In this document: piece after piece, positions 12,458 to 21,160 of the stretch
Position numbering within the stretch: the stretch's first letter is position 1
Layout: each line of letters begins with the position of its first letter
NCBI RefSeq assembly: GCF_013426735.1
Contig: NZ_AP023272.1
Span: 728,501 to 792,500 of the forward strand
Source: Agrobacterium vitis
Lineage (GTDB): Bacteria > Pseudomonadota > Alphaproteobacteria > Rhizobiales > Rhizobiaceae
Reading direction: 5' to 3'
DNA length: 64,000 nucleotides
Program-made: the position numbers and the translations under genes
The notes under the pieces: model-generated
Database searches by the model: none
Seen by the model: the letters and a program-made list of their open reading frames with translations, nothing else
What the model was told of the DNA's origin: nothing

Positions 12458-13207
12458 TCAAAGCACGCCGGCTTCGTTTTTAAGCTTTTCGACCAGTTCG
12501 GCCACCGACTTGACCTTGATGCCTGCCTTTCGGCCACCCGGCTCCTCGGTTTTCAGCACCTTGAGACGCGGCGTGGTATCGACGTTGAAATCGGCAGGCG
12601 TCTTCTTGTCGAGCGGCTTCTTCTTGGCTTTCATGATGTTCGGCAGCGAGGCATAGCGCGGCTCGTTCAGGCGCAGGTCTGTGGTGACAACCGCAGGCAG
12701 TTTGACGGCAATGGTCTGCAAACCGCCATCGACTTCGCGGGTGACATTGGCCGACCCTTCGCCGATCTCCAGCTTGGAAGCAAAGGTGGCCTGCGCCCAG
12801 CCCAGGAGGGCCGCGAGCATCTGGCCCGTCTGGTTGCTGTCATCATCAATTGCCTGCTTGCCGACGATGACCAGGCCCGGGGCCTCGGCCTCGACGATGC
12901 CCTTGAGGATCTTGGCGACGGCCAGCGGCTCGACGGCATCCTCGGTTTCCACCAGAATGGCTCGGTCTGCACCCATGGCCAGCGCGGTGCGCAGGGTTTC
13001 TTCCGCCTTGGCTGGGCCGATGGAGACCACGACCACTTCCTCTGCCTTGCCCGCTTCTTTCAGGCGCAGCGCTTCCTCAACGGAAATTTCGTCGAACGGG
13101 TTCATCGACATCTTCACATTGGCAAGCTCGACGCCGGAGCCATCCGGCTTGACACGGATCTTGACGTTATAATCAACGACGCGCTTGACGGGCACGAGAA
13201 TCTTCAT
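12458..13207 (-). CDS. etfB: Electron transfer flavoprotein, beta subunit
   Basis: Partner of EtfA; binds AMP structurally and docks with dehydrogenases through its recognition loop. The 249-residue product begins [15 protein letters not shown] and includes the characteristic [33 protein letters not shown] and the C-terminal [12 protein letters not shown] segment. The ATG at 13207 gives the standard length; the frame is open for 27 further codons upstream without family similarity. First gene of the etfBA operon. Confidence 0.96.
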   Translation of the reverse strand: MKILVPVKRVVDYNVKIRVKPDGSGVELANVKMSMNPFDEISVEEALRLKEAGKAEEVVVVSIGPAKAEETLRTALAMGADRAILVETEDAVEPLAVAKILKGIVEAEAPGLVIVGKQAIDDDSNQTGQMLAALLGWAQATFASKLEIGEGSANVTREVDGGLQTIAVKLPAVVTTDLRLNEPRYASLPNIMKAKKKPLDKKTPADFNVDTTPRLKVLKTEEPGGRKAGIKVKSVAELVEKLKNEAGVL

Positions 13208-13608
13208 GGGGTCCTTCCTTGCTTCACGTTCTTGTGGGCCTTGCGCATGATGACATGCGGTGCCGCCACTGCTTGTTTCCTGCATCATTCCGTAGATCAG
13301 CGACGATTTAGGGAATAATGCAGCCGAGTTTTCACGCTCTCCTCAATGCGATAGCCCAGTTTATCTGCCAGTCCGAGAAATCAGTGATCCGTTTCCAGGC
13401 AAACGCCAGACTGCGGCATTTTGCACGTCGGAGATTGTCAATTGGCGACATGGATACGCATTTTTTCCTCCATGACAACGGTGCCATTCATTCTTGCGAT
13501 GCTCCTCCCGCAGACTGATGCTCCGAGGCCAGAATTACCTAACTTTTACGTTCACGTCAAATATTGCCTTTCATCCAATCAAAATCGGTTTTCTGCGCGA
13601 TGCTGTCG
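13208..13608. other. Intergenic region upstream of etfBA
   Basis: About 400 bases between the 5' end of etfB and the 3' end of the adenosyltransferase, both on the minus strand. It should carry the etfBA promoter. The short open frames present (up to 89 codons, on the plus strand) run into the antisense of the adenosyltransferase and look like chance. I see no hairpin terminator or repeat here. Confidence 0.4.
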
Positions 13609-14187
13609 CTACCGGTTTTTTCCCGGCACCCACAAAACATCGGCCTTGCCAATCTCATTGGCATAGCGGGCGGCGACGAACAGGAAATCGGAGAGCCGGT
13701 TCACATATTTCAGCGCCGGTGCCGAGACGGCTTCTCCGGGGATCTGCATCAGGTCGACCATGATACGCTCGGCGCGTCTTGCTATGGTGCGGGCCAGATG
13801 CAGATTGGCGGAGGCTGGTGAGCCTGCGGGCAAGACAAAGGATTTTAGCGGTTCGAGATGGGCGTTCAGCGCATCGATTTCCTGCTCTATCCTGTCCACC
13901 TGGCTCTGGACGACGCGCAAGGGTTCCCATTCCAATTTTTCGCCGGTATCCGGCGTCGCCAGATCGGCACCAAGATCGAAAAGGTCGTTCTGGATGCGAA
14001 ACAGCATGGCGTCCAGCACCTCATCGCCTGCTGTGTACAGGCGGGCAACGCCGATGGCGCTGTTGGCCTCGTCTATCGTGCCATAGGCATCGACGCGCAG
14101 ATCGTGCTTGAAGCGGCGCGGGCCGCAGACCAGCGCCGTGGTGCCGTCATCGCCGGTACGGGTATAGATTTTATTGAGTTTTACCAT
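13609..14187 (-). CDS. ATP:cob(I)alamin adenosyltransferase, PduO type
   Basis: Transfers the adenosyl group of ATP to Co(I) corrinoids to make adenosylcobalamin. The 192-residue product starts MVKLNKIYTRTGDDGTTAL, the ATP-binding N-terminal motif of the PduO class, and has the helical-bundle signatures DAYGTIDEANSAIG, FVLPAGSPASANLHLARTIARRAER and LNRLSDFLFVAAR. This is the EutT/PduO fold, distinct from the CobA/CobO class of the same activity. It is followed upstream (minus strand) by a small twin-transmembrane protein, 130 bp away. Confidence 0.93.
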   Translation of the reverse strand: MVKLNKIYTRTGDDGTTALVCGPRRFKHDLRVDAYGTIDEANSAIGVARLYTAGDEVLDAMLFRIQNDLFDLGADLATPDTGEKLEWEPLRVVQSQVDRIEQEIDALNAHLEPLKSFVLPAGSPASANLHLARTIARRAERIMVDLMQIPGEAVSAPALKYVNRLSDFLFVAARYANEIGKADVLWVPGKNR

Positions 14188-14317
14188 GGAACCATTCGTC
14201 TTGAGAAAGCAGGTGGTACCCGCACTATTAGAGTTTGCCTTACAGCCTGCTCAAGAATTGCTGCTGGCCAGCGGCGATTTTTGGATAGACTGCTAGGAAA
14301 AGTGGAGCCTGACAGAT

Positions 14318-14515
14318 CTAACGGCCCCCACCGGTGATCCACAATGTCAACATGATCAGCACCACGGCAATGGCCTGAAGCAGCACACGCAATTGCATCA
14401 GCTTGTTGGAACGGTTGGCATCGCCGCCCTTCATCATGTTGAAAAGCCCGCGCACCAGAACCAGCGCGACAAGCCCCATGACGATAATAGCCAGAATAGT
14501 GGTGAATGAGGACAT
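14318..14515 (-). CDS. Small twin-transmembrane protein
   Basis: A 65-residue protein with two hydrophobic helices (about residues 5-25 and 43-61) joined by a basic loop GGDANRSNKLMQLRVL. The two-helix hairpin with the NxSNKLMxxRVxxQ loop is the layout of HIG1-domain proteins, which assist respiratory-chain complexes, and rhizobial annotators often call it a twin transmembrane protein. Its place next to the cobalamin adenosyltransferase is, as far as I recall, common in rhizobia. No catalytic residues; the function is unassigned. Confidence 0.82.
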   Translation of the reverse strand: MSSFTTILAIIVMGLVALVLVRGLFNMMKGGDANRSNKLMQLRVLLQAIAVVLIMLTLWITGGGR

Positions 14516-14551
14516 GATGCGCCGCCGACTTTCGTTATTGATGCTTTCCGA

Positions 14552-15385
14552 TCAATCCAGCGCCCGCATCAGCCGATAGAACAGATCGGACGGCATCAGC
14601 CGTTTGAGTGCGACGCCCTGTTTCGCCGGTTTCGTGACGAGATAATGTGGCCGTGGACGCTTCGCGGTCAAGGCGTGTTGCAGCACTTTATACACGGCAT
14701 CCGGTCCAAGCTTATGGCGGTTTTTAGGCCCGGTGCCGTCAAGGCGGGCCAATTGCCGCTGGTAATCTGCGGCATGGACCGAATTTTCCACATCGATATT
14801 GCGTTTGATGGCTTCAAGGCAATTGGCGGTGAAGCGGCTTTCTATCGGACCCGGCTCGATCAGGCTGACCATGACGCCGCTGCCGTCCAGTTCCATGCGC
14901 AGGGTGAGCGACAGGCCCTCCAGCGCAAATTTGGACGCCGTATAAGCGCCGCGCCAGCGATAGGGAATAAGGCCGAGAATAGACGAGCATTGCACGATCC
15001 GGCCCGACCCTTGCGCGCGCATCACCGGCACGATCCGCCGCGTCAGGTCGTGCCAGCCGAACACATTGGTCTCGAACTGGTCTCGAAGCGCCTCTGTTGG
15101 CAGATCTTCGACCGCGCCTGCCTGGCCATAGGCGCCGTTGTTGAACAGGGCGTCCAGCCGCCCGCCGGTGCGCGATAACACGGTCTCAGCAAGGGCTGCG
15201 ATGCTTGCCGTGTCGCGGTAATCCATCAGCAGCGCTTCAAGACCCTCATCCTCAAGGGCTTTTAAGTCTTCGGCCTTGCGCACGGTGGCAAATACCTGCC
15301 AGCCATCCTGCTTCAGGGCGCGGGCGCAGTAGGCTCCGATGCCGGAGGAGCAGCCGGTGACGATAATGCTTTTCTGTGCGGCCAT
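14552..15385 (-). CDS. Short-chain dehydrogenase/reductase
   Basis: Classical SDR of 277 residues. The NAD(P)-binding TGCSSGIGAY motif is near the N-terminus, NNGAYG in the middle, and the catalytic Ser and YTASK (Tyr-x-x-x-Lys) follow a QCSSILGLIPYR strand. The start is set at the ATG at 15385 (MAAQKSIIVTG); the frame extends upstream through unrelated sequence. An unusual SDR_c feature is the long basic C-terminus (KLGPDAVYKVLQHALTAKRPRPHYLVTKPAK), seen in SDRs annotated as oxidoreductases of unknown substrate. It diverges from the BrkB-like gene. Confidence 0.9.
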   Translation of the reverse strand: MAAQKSIIVTGCSSGIGAYCARALKQDGWQVFATVRKAEDLKALEDEGLEALLMDYRDTASIAALAETVLSRTGGRLDALFNNGAYGQAGAVEDLPTEALRDQFETNVFGWHDLTRRIVPVMRAQGSGRIVQCSSILGLIPYRWRGAYTASKFALEGLSLTLRMELDGSGVMVSLIEPGPIESRFTANCLEAIKRNIDVENSVHAADYQRQLARLDGTGPKNRHKLGPDAVYKVLQHALTAKRPRPHYLVTKPAKQGVALKRLMPSDLFYRLMRALD

Positions 15386-15495
15386 ATGAGATTTTCCTCT
15401 TACAAATACGATAGGGTCTCCCATATTCGAACCATATAGGCAATTGTGGCAGGCCGTTTGGCACGCAGTCATGAAATAAATGAACGGGAGACGGA

Positions 15496-16392
15496 ATGCG
15501 GTCCTATCTGGGCAGGCTTTACAAGGTGGCCTTTGATGCGGTCTGGCATTTCACCGAGGACGATGGTTGGGCAATGGCGAGCCATGTGGCGCTGTCGATC
15601 CTGCTGGCGGTGTTTCCGTTCTTGATCTTTGGCACGGCGCTTGCCGGTCTTCTCGGTGCCAATACCTTTGCGCCAACCGCCATCCATTTCATTTTCGATA
15701 CCTGGCCAGAGGAAATCGCCAAGCCGATTTCCGAACAGGTGGTGCAGGTGCTGACCATTCCGCGCGGCGGGCTACTGACCATTTCGGTGCTGGCGGCAGC
15801 CTATTTTGCCTCAAACGGGGTGGAGGCGCTGCGCACGGCGCTGAACCGTGCCTACCGGGTCACGGAAACCCGGCCCTGGTATATTACCCGGCTGATCAGC
15901 CTTGGTTTCGTGATCATGGGGGTTGCCGCCTTCGCTGTGATCAGCGTGCTGCTGATCGCTGTGCCAATTGCGCTGCGCTTTGCCGAGCGGCAATTTCCGC
16001 TCTTGAAGGATTTCCTGGCGCTGGTCTCGAATTGGAGCGTACTCGGCACTTTGATCCTGCTGGCAGTCGGCCTGACGATTTCGCATCTGTGGCTACCGGC
16101 GGACCGGCGCCGGCTGATCGACGTTCTGCCCGGCATCTGCCTGACATTGCTGCTCTGGCTGCTGGGTGCGCTGGCCTTTGCCGCCTATCTCGCCACCTTT
16201 GCCAATTATGCCGCCACCTATGCCGGTCTGGCCTCGGTTATGGTGGTGATCATATTTCTCTACATGCTGGGCGTGCTGTTTCTGATCGGGGCGGAATTCA
16301 ATGCGGCACTGATGAAATTTTCCAGGCCGCGCACGCGATCACGGCGAATGTCAGATCCCAATCCCCACCAGCCTACGGATGTCGAGGGGTGA
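15496..16392 (+). CDS. YihY/BrkB family inner-membrane protein
   Basis: A 298-residue polytopic membrane protein with about six hydrophobic helices, matching the BrkB/YihY family (Pfam Virul_fac_BrkB). The family's conserved features are visible: DDGWAMASHVALSILLAVFPF near the N-terminus, the NRAYRVTETRPWYITR loop, and YAATYAGLASVMVVIIFLYM near the end. The family was once misnamed ribonuclease BN; real function is unknown, with transport proposed. GGGAG precedes the ATG. The last 42 bp overlap the 3' end of gluQRS on the other strand. Confidence 0.9.
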   Translation: MRSYLGRLYKVAFDAVWHFTEDDGWAMASHVALSILLAVFPFLIFGTALAGLLGANTFAPTAIHFIFDTWPEEIAKPISEQVVQVLTIPRGGLLTISVLAAAYFASNGVEALRTALNRAYRVTETRPWYITRLISLGFVIMGVAAFAVISVLLIAVPIALRFAERQFPLLKDFLALVSNWSVLGTLILLAVGLTISHLWLPADRRRLIDVLPGICLTLLLWLLGALAFAAYLATFANYAATYAGLASVMVVIIFLYMLGVLFLIGAEFNAALMKFSRPRTRSRRMSDPNPHQPTDVEG

Positions 16393-17268
16393 TAGGCCCT
16401 CTGCGCGCGCATGCCGGAGCCCTGCCGATTGCAGGCTTTTCGATAGTTTGCGCCCATCCTCGCCCATCATCAGCCGATGGTGCGTATAGGCCGGTGCGGG
16501 CAGGTCAAGCAGGCTCTGCAACAGGCGGTGGACGGCGGTGGCCTGGTAGAGATCCTCGCCGCGCACCACATGGGTCACGCCCTGAAGGGCGTCATCGACC
16601 ACCACCGACAGATGATAGCTGGACGGCGCATCCCAGCGCCAGAGAATGACATCGCCCCAGGTGGCCGGATCGGCTGTGATCATCTGTACCGTGTTGCCAT
16701 GTCTTTCCTCCCAATGCAGGTCGGCGCCAATCATGGACAGTGCTTTGCCGGTATCCAGACGCATGCTGTGGCGCTCACCCCGGTCGATCCGTTGCTGCGC
16801 CAAATGCCGGTCCATCTGCCGGTCGCTCGCTGGATAATGCCAGGCACCATCCGGATCGCGCGGCCAGACCTTGCCTTGCGCCTCTGCCGTCTGCGCCTGC
16901 TGCTTGATCTCGGCGCGGCTGAGAAAGGCCGGATAGACCAGATCCATAGCCTGAAGCTTTGCCAAGGCAGAACGATAGGCATCGATATGCTCTGACTGGC
17001 GGCGCACCTGATCTTCCCATGTCACGCCGAGCCAGGCCAGATCCTCGTAGATCGCCGCCTCGAATGCGGGTGTGCAGCGGTCGATATCGATATCCTCGAT
17101 CCGCAACAGCAGCCGGCCACCGGTCGCCTCAGCCATATCCGCGTTGATCAGTGCCGAAAGGGCATGGCCGAGATGAAGATAGCCATTTGGACTGGGCGCA
17201 AAACGCAAGACTGGTTTTTGCGAAACAGGTAAAGGATGGTGATGATCGGACATGGTTTGTTTTGGCAT
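16351..17268 (-). CDS. gluQRS: tRNA glutamyl-Q(34) synthetase
   Basis: Truncated glutamyl-tRNA synthetase paralogue that attaches glutamate to queuosine in the anticodon of tRNA-Asp. The catalytic domain shows FAPSPNGYLHLGH (HIGH motif at residues 32-35), RIEDIDIDRC, the DWxxPSSYHLSVVVDDALQGVTHVVRGEDL segment and KLSKS near the C-terminus (KMSKS motif). At 305 residues it lacks the anticodon-binding half of GluRS, as expected. No zinc-binding cysteines are visible, as in other alphaproteobacterial members. An in-frame ATG at 17253 is an alternative start. It converges with the BrkB gene with a 42-bp overlap and diverges from the AlkA-like gene, 21 bp away. Confidence 0.93.
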   Translation of the reverse strand: MPKQTMSDHHHPLPVSQKPVLRFAPSPNGYLHLGHALSALINADMAEATGGRLLLRIEDIDIDRCTPAFEAAIYEDLAWLGVTWEDQVRRQSEHIDAYRSALAKLQAMDLVYPAFLSRAEIKQQAQTAEAQGKVWPRDPDGAWHYPASDRQMDRHLAQQRIDRGERHSMRLDTGKALSMIGADLHWEERHGNTVQMITADPATWGDVILWRWDAPSSYHLSVVVDDALQGVTHVVRGEDLYQATAVHRLLQSLLDLPAPAYTHHRLMMGEDGRKLSKSLQSAGLRHARAEGLSPLDIRRLVGIGI

Positions 17269-17289
17269 GATTTATAGCGGGAGGAAAAG

Positions 17290-17943
17290 ATGGCCGAGAT
17301 GATGCGAATTCGCAACCAAGCGGATCTTGCCACCGGCCTTGAGGCCCTGCTGGATATCGATCCCCGGCTGCATGCCATTGCCCGCGAAGCCGGGCCTTTG
17401 CCGCTTCGGTTGACGGAACCGGGTTTCGAAGGGTTGGCCTTCATCATCGTCTCGCAGATGGTATCTCGCGCCAGCGCTGATGCGATCTGGCGGCGGCTTT
17501 GTGGGGCGATGGGAACACCTGAACCTGCCGCCTATCTGGCGCTGGGTGACGCAGCGCTTTCGCTCGGTCTTTCGCGCGCCAAGCATGCCTGCCTGAGCGG
17601 TCTGGCCTCTGCTGTCCAGGCTGGTAACATCGATCTCTTCGCCATCCTTGATCAGCCGGTGGAGACAGGCATCGCCGAGTTGACTCGGCTGCGTGGCATT
17701 GGGCTGTGGACATCGGAAGTTTATCTGATGTTTTGTGGCGGTCACGCAGATGTGTTTCCGGCAGGTGACGTGGCACTGCGGGCGGCTGTGGGGGATGGTC
17801 TTTGCCTTGCCGCGCGCCCGGACATCCGTGAAACCACCCGGATTGCACAGACCTGGCGGCCATACCGCGCCATTGCGGCACGGTTGTTCTGGGCCTTTTA
17901 TGCGGCGCGTTTACGACGCGAAGCAGCGCCGGTGCCGGTCTGA
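17290..17943 (+). CDS. DNA-3-methyladenine glycosylase II, AlkA-like
   Basis: Base-excision repair glycosylase of the HhH-GPD superfamily, removing alkylated bases. The helix-hairpin-helix reads LTRLRGIGLWTSEVYL (about residues 134-150) and the catalytic aspartate is D160 in FPAGDVALR. QMVSRASADAIWRRL matches the conserved helix before it. At 217 residues it has only the glycosylase core and no AlkA N-terminal domain or methyltransferase fusion. GGGAGG lies a few bases before the ATG. It shares a 21-bp divergent spacer with gluQRS. Confidence 0.92.
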   Translation: MAEMMRIRNQADLATGLEALLDIDPRLHAIAREAGPLPLRLTEPGFEGLAFIIVSQMVSRASADAIWRRLCGAMGTPEPAAYLALGDAALSLGLSRAKHACLSGLASAVQAGNIDLFAILDQPVETGIAELTRLRGIGLWTSEVYLMFCGGHADVFPAGDVALRAAVGDGLCLAARPDIRETTRIAQTWRPYRAIAARLFWAFYAARLRREAAPVPV

Positions 17944-18041
17944 TGGAGAATCAGTTCACTGCTTATTTATTGGGCTTCACAATCCTGTAACAGCAAGCCT
18001 AATATAGAGGGAGCAGATGCCGAATCGATCAGGAGAACGCC

Positions 18042-18599
18042 TTGACGATTGCAGTTTCGCCCCAGTCCTTGCCAGCGCTTGTGCTCAACGCTGATTATAG
18101 GCCACTGAGTTATTATCCCTTGTCGTTGTGGTCCTGGCAGGACGCGATCAAGGCGGTTTTCCTTGACCGTGTGAATATCATCGCCGAATATGATCATTCG
18201 GTCTGTTCACCCAGCTTTTCCATGCGGCTTCCCAGCGTGGTCAGCCTGAAAACCTATGTGCAGCCGACCCGCAATCCTGCCTTCACACGCTTCAACGTGT
18301 TTCTGCGCGACAAGTTTCAGTGCCAGTATTGCGGCTCGCCTGACGACCTGACCTTCGATCACGTCATTCCCCGCGCCCATGGTGGGGAAACCACCTGGCA
18401 GAATGTCGTGGCGGCCTGCTCGCCGTGTAATCTGCGCAAGGGGTCGAAATTGCCGAAACAGGCCAATATGTTCCCGGCCCAGAAGCCCTATCAGCCAAGC
18501 GTGCAGGACCTGCACAACAATGGCCGGTCGTTTCCACCCAACTATCTGCATGAAAGCTGGGTGGATTATCTCTATTGGGATTCCGAATTGCAGCCTTAA
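18042..18599 (+). CDS. HNH endonuclease
   Basis: A 185-residue protein with an HNH nuclease core: zinc cysteines C94 and C97 (CQYC), the catalytic His107 in TFDHVIPRAHGG, then C126 and C129 (ACSPCN) followed by LRKGS. The N-terminal 90 residues (LVLNADYRPLSYYPLSLWSWQDA) are typical of the stand-alone chromosomal HNH family found across proteobacteria, not of phage homing nucleases; its role is unknown. The start is a TTG at 18042, with AGGAG six bases upstream; the nearest ATG is out of frame. Its stop overlaps that of dsbB on the other strand. Confidence 0.9.
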   Translation: MTIAVSPQSLPALVLNADYRPLSYYPLSLWSWQDAIKAVFLDRVNIIAEYDHSVCSPSFSMRLPSVVSLKTYVQPTRNPAFTRFNVFLRDKFQCQYCGSPDDLTFDHVIPRAHGGETTWQNVVAACSPCNLRKGSKLPKQANMFPAQKPYQPSVQDLHNNGRSFPPNYLHESWVDYLYWDSELQP

Positions 18600-19108
18600 G
18601 CCGTCATGCGCCGAGCGCCCCAGAAAGCGATGGCGGCGAGAACGAGGCTGGTCAGGACATTCCAGCCGGCCAGCGACACACCGAAAATCCGCAAGGCTGC
18701 TTCCGTGCAGGACGGCCCCTTGAAGCTGTTGAGCTGCGAGAGGATATCGCCGCTGCCGTTGAAGCCTGCGCCGCTGGTGGCTGAGCAGGCGCTCGGCCCT
18801 TCCCAGAAATGCCATTCGACACCTGCATGGTAAACGCCGAGACCAGCGCTGACGATCATGATCAGGCCGAGAAGCAGGATCAGGCTTTTCGTGACTTTGG
18901 CGGGTAGGTTGATGGCGGCGGCGATGACCGTCACCAGTCCGATTACGGCGCCGATATAATAGGGCTTGCGCTGCAACAGGCAAAGTTCGCAGGGAATATA
19001 GCCGCCGAGATATTCAAAGGCCAAAGCCGAGCCGACGACGCCCGCCATGCCAAGGGTCAACAGGAGGGCAGGGGCAAGACCGGGCCGGTTGGAAGAAAGC
19101 GTGGTCAT
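18596..19108 (-). CDS. dsbB: Disulfide bond formation protein B
   Basis: Inner-membrane quinone reductase that reoxidises DsbA. The 170-residue protein has four hydrophobic helices; the first periplasmic loop carries the redox pair C40-E-L-C43 (YIPCELCLLQRKPYY) and the second loop carries further cysteines (SACSAT, GPSCTEAAL). The ATG at 19108 has GGAG eight bases before it; a TTG start at 19135 would overlap the stop of the upstream gene. It lies in a two-gene minus-strand unit with a YqaA-like protein, 24 bp downstream of it, and its stop codon overlaps that of the convergent HNH gene by three bases. Confidence 0.93.
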   Translation of the reverse strand: MTTLSSNRPGLAPALLLTLGMAGVVGSALAFEYLGGYIPCELCLLQRKPYYIGAVIGLVTVIAAAINLPAKVTKSLILLLGLIMIVSAGLGVYHAGVEWHFWEGPSACSATSGAGFNGSGDILSQLNSFKGPSCTEAALRIFGVSLAGWNVLTSLVLAAIAFWGARRMTA

Positions 19109-19131
19109 GATGGTTCTCCGGACCTCGTCGT

Positions 19132-19722
19132 TCAATGCACAAGGAGGCGATAGGCGACGAACAGGGCGATCAGCACGATAGCGCCGACAGCAGCGATCAC
19201 GCCGAGGCGTTTTTCAATGAAATGGCGGATCGGCTCGCCATAGCGACGCAGCAGCCAGGCCAGCAAGAAAAACCGGCCTCCACGCGCGACGATGGCGGTC
19301 ATGATAAACAACCAGATATTCACATGGGCGACGCCCGACAGGATTGTCACCACCTTGATCGGCGGCAGATGGGCCAGGCCGGAGGTAATCAGCAGCAGCA
19401 CCACCGTTTCATAGTCAACCGACAGCCGCAGCTGGTCGAAGGCATCGGCCTTGCCGTAAAACTCAAGGATTGGCCGGGCAATGCTTTCATAGGCGTAATA
19501 ACCGAGAAACCAACCAGCTATGCCGCCCAAAACCGAGGTGATGGTGGCAATGGTCGCATAGCGCCAGACCTTTTCCGGCTTGGCCAACGCCATGGGCAGG
19601 AACAGCACATCGGCAGGGACAAGGAAGATCGAGCTTTCCACAAAGGAGACTGCCCCAAGCCAGGCTTCCGCGGATTTGCGGGCGGCAAGCGACATGGTCC
19701 AGTCGTAAAGGCGTCGCAGCAT
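19132..19722 (-). CDS. YqaA/DedA-like SNARE-associated membrane protein
   Basis: A 196-residue inner-membrane protein related to YqaA (VTT/SNARE-associated domain, DedA superfamily). Landmarks are SFVESSIFLVPADVLFLPMAL, the GGIAGWFLGYYAYE helix and FLLAWLLRRYGEPIRHFIEKRLG near the C-terminus. DedA-like proteins are thought to move lipids such as undecaprenyl phosphate or phosphatidylethanolamine between leaflets; for YqaA-type members this is not shown. The ATG at 19722 (MLRRLYDW) is preferred; the frame opens 18 codons earlier without similarity. Likely co-transcribed with dsbB. Confidence 0.85.
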   Translation of the reverse strand: MLRRLYDWTMSLAARKSAEAWLGAVSFVESSIFLVPADVLFLPMALAKPEKVWRYATIATITSVLGGIAGWFLGYYAYESIARPILEFYGKADAFDQLRLSVDYETVVLLLITSGLAHLPPIKVVTILSGVAHVNIWLFIMTAIVARGGRFFLLAWLLRRYGEPIRHFIEKRLGVIAAVGAIVLIALFVAYRLLVH

Positions 19723-19960
19723 GATCGCTCCTTGGCTCGATGCAGAGGGTCTTTGCCATTGCGGCGCAGCATTCAAGATGACGAAAGACTGAATATCTGC
19801 CGCTCCGTCAAGTCTTTATGCGCAAAGCGCATGGGCTGTAAATGCGGCGAAAACAGTGATATTGCCGGGATGCCTAACTTTTGCGTGAAACCGGAAATTT
19901 GTAAAAAACCCGGTTGACCGACCCCCCTTCCTCCGTGTAGTTCGTCCTTCTACTCTAAGT

Positions 19961-20045
19961 GCCCCTTTGGCGGAATTGGTAGACGCGCCTGACTCAAAAT
20001 CAGGTTCCGAGAGGAGTGCTGGTTCGATTCCGGCAAGGGGCACCA
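19961..20045 (+). tRNA. tRNA-Leu (anticodon CAA)
   Basis: An 85-nt gene including an encoded CCA end. The acceptor stem is GCCCCTT/AAGGGGC, the anticodon arm CCTGA-CTCAAAA-TCAGG gives anticodon CAA (reads UUG), the T arm is GCTGGTTCGATTCCGGC, and the variable arm is extended as expected for leucine tRNA. The encoded CCA lies at 20043-20045. It marks the left edge of a region that looks accessory. Confidence 0.95.
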
Positions 20046-20324
20046 TCAATATCTTTGATATATTGAAATCATTGAGAGTTTAAGGTGTTTTTGTCACATC
20101 TTTTGTCGGCCCCGGAATGCCTGGGACAATCTCGGTGTTTTTTTGTTCAGGGATGAGCTTGTCAACGGCGTTCTCGGCAGTCCTCTTCCGGTTGGCATTT
20201 TTAGTGTCGGTGACCGTTTGGGTCTTTGTCACCTAAGCATAGATCGCCATTCACCCGATCGAGCAGCAGCTTTCAAGGGCCACGAGTGCGGGCCAGACGA
20301 CAGAATTGAGGGCGCCTAACCATG
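20046..20324. other. Gene-free stretch after tRNA-Leu
   Basis: About 280 bases between the tRNA and the 3' end of the MarR gene. No open frame with gene-like composition and no clear terminator hairpin. If the following genes were inserted at the tRNA, remnants of integration would be expected here; I see none. Confidence 0.4.
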
Positions 20325-20804
20325 TTATTCCGCCACTCCGAAACCGGCCGCAGAGGTCGCGGTCTGCGCGGCGACAGCAAGCTGAGACATCACGCTTCCC
20401 GCAACATGTGACGTTTCCTCACCGAGAGCCTCAGCCAGACGGACGCGGGCATCCTCCCAGGTGGCCATAGATTTGGCCATCAACTGGAGGCCTTTGTCGG
20501 TAAGCGCCAGGCGTTTGCCGGCCCGGCCCCGCCCTCCGTGACTATGCACGAGATTGTTCCGTTCCAGGCTCTTTACGCTCCGGCTGAGAGTGGTGGCGTC
20601 GACCCCGGCGCGTGCCGCCAGTTCAGCGAGCGTTGGCTCGTGGCTACCGCCAATCCCCACCAGAAGACTGAACTGCTCTGCGGTGATCCCTAAGGGTCGA
20701 AAGCAGGCATTGTAATAGCGTGTCAAGGCCCTCGCGGCGACCCTGGCCTGGAAGGCCGGGCACTCGGTTTCGACGCGGCGATAGAAATCTGAAGTGTCTG
20801 TCAT
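20325..20804 (-). CDS. MarR family transcriptional regulator
   Basis: A 159-residue winged-helix repressor. The DNA-binding core is recognisable: ITAEQFSLLVGI, then LAELAARAGVDATTLSRSVKSLERNNLV (helix-turn-helix with the recognition helix), then the wing GRGRAGKRLALTDKGLQLM. The ATG at 20804 is 65 bp from the divergent DUF1330 gene. A perfect 20-bp palindrome lies in the spacer, so autoregulation together with control of the DUF1330 gene is very likely. There is no visible cysteine pair of the OhrR type; the ligand is unknown. Confidence 0.92.
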   Translation of the reverse strand: MTDTSDFYRRVETECPAFQARVAARALTRYYNACFRPLGITAEQFSLLVGIGGSHEPTLAELAARAGVDATTLSRSVKSLERNNLVHSHGGRGRAGKRLALTDKGLQLMAKSMATWEDARVRLAEALGEETSHVAGSVMSQLAVAAQTATSAAGFGVAE

Positions 20805-20834
20805 TTGCAGGTCTCGACAATCTCCGACTCACTG

Positions 20835-20854
20835 AATACTGTATATACAGTATT
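20835..20854. promoter_or_regulatory. Perfect palindrome, probable MarR operator
   Basis: AATACTGTATATACAGTATT is an exact 20-bp inverted repeat in the 65-bp spacer between the divergent MarR and DUF1330 genes, 15 bp before the DUF1330 start codon. Its size and symmetry match MarR dimer operators. Binding there would cover promoter elements of both genes. Binding itself is inferred. Confidence 0.7.
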
Positions 20855-20869
20855 TTCGGGAGCTGCACT

Positions 20870-21160
20870 ATGACTGCCTATGTTCACGTCAATCTGCGTA
20901 TCAAAGATCCAGCCAAGCAAGCCGCATTAGCGCCGCGCTTTCAAGCCGCGTTAAAGGCAGCCGGGGGCCGTATCCTGCACTTTGGGCCGGTAGCCGAGAT
21001 TCTGGAAGGGGACGTGACCCCATTGCCTATGGCTGGCATCTTCGAATTCGCCACCCTTGCCGATGCGCAGGCGTTTTATAAGTCGTCAGAATATGTGCCA
21101 ATCAAGGTCGAGCGTGATGAGGCCCAGGAAGCACGTATGTTTATTGTCGACGCGAATTAG
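20870..21160 (+). CDS. DUF1330 / antibiotic monooxygenase-like small protein
   Basis: A 96-residue single-domain protein of the dimeric alpha/beta-barrel fold (DUF1330). It starts MTAYVHVNLRIKDPAKQAAL and has GGRILHFGPVAEILEGD and EFATLADAQAFYKSSEYVPIK, the usual DUF1330 pattern. The start at 20870 follows GGGAG; an upstream in-frame start would run through the MarR gene. The function of the family is unknown; small enzymes acting on reactive compounds are suspected. Divergent from, and probably regulated by, the MarR protein. Confidence 0.85.
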   Translation: MTAYVHVNLRIKDPAKQAALAPRFQAALKAAGGRILHFGPVAEILEGDVTPLPMAGIFEFATLADAQAFYKSSEYVPIKVERDEAQEARMFIVDAN

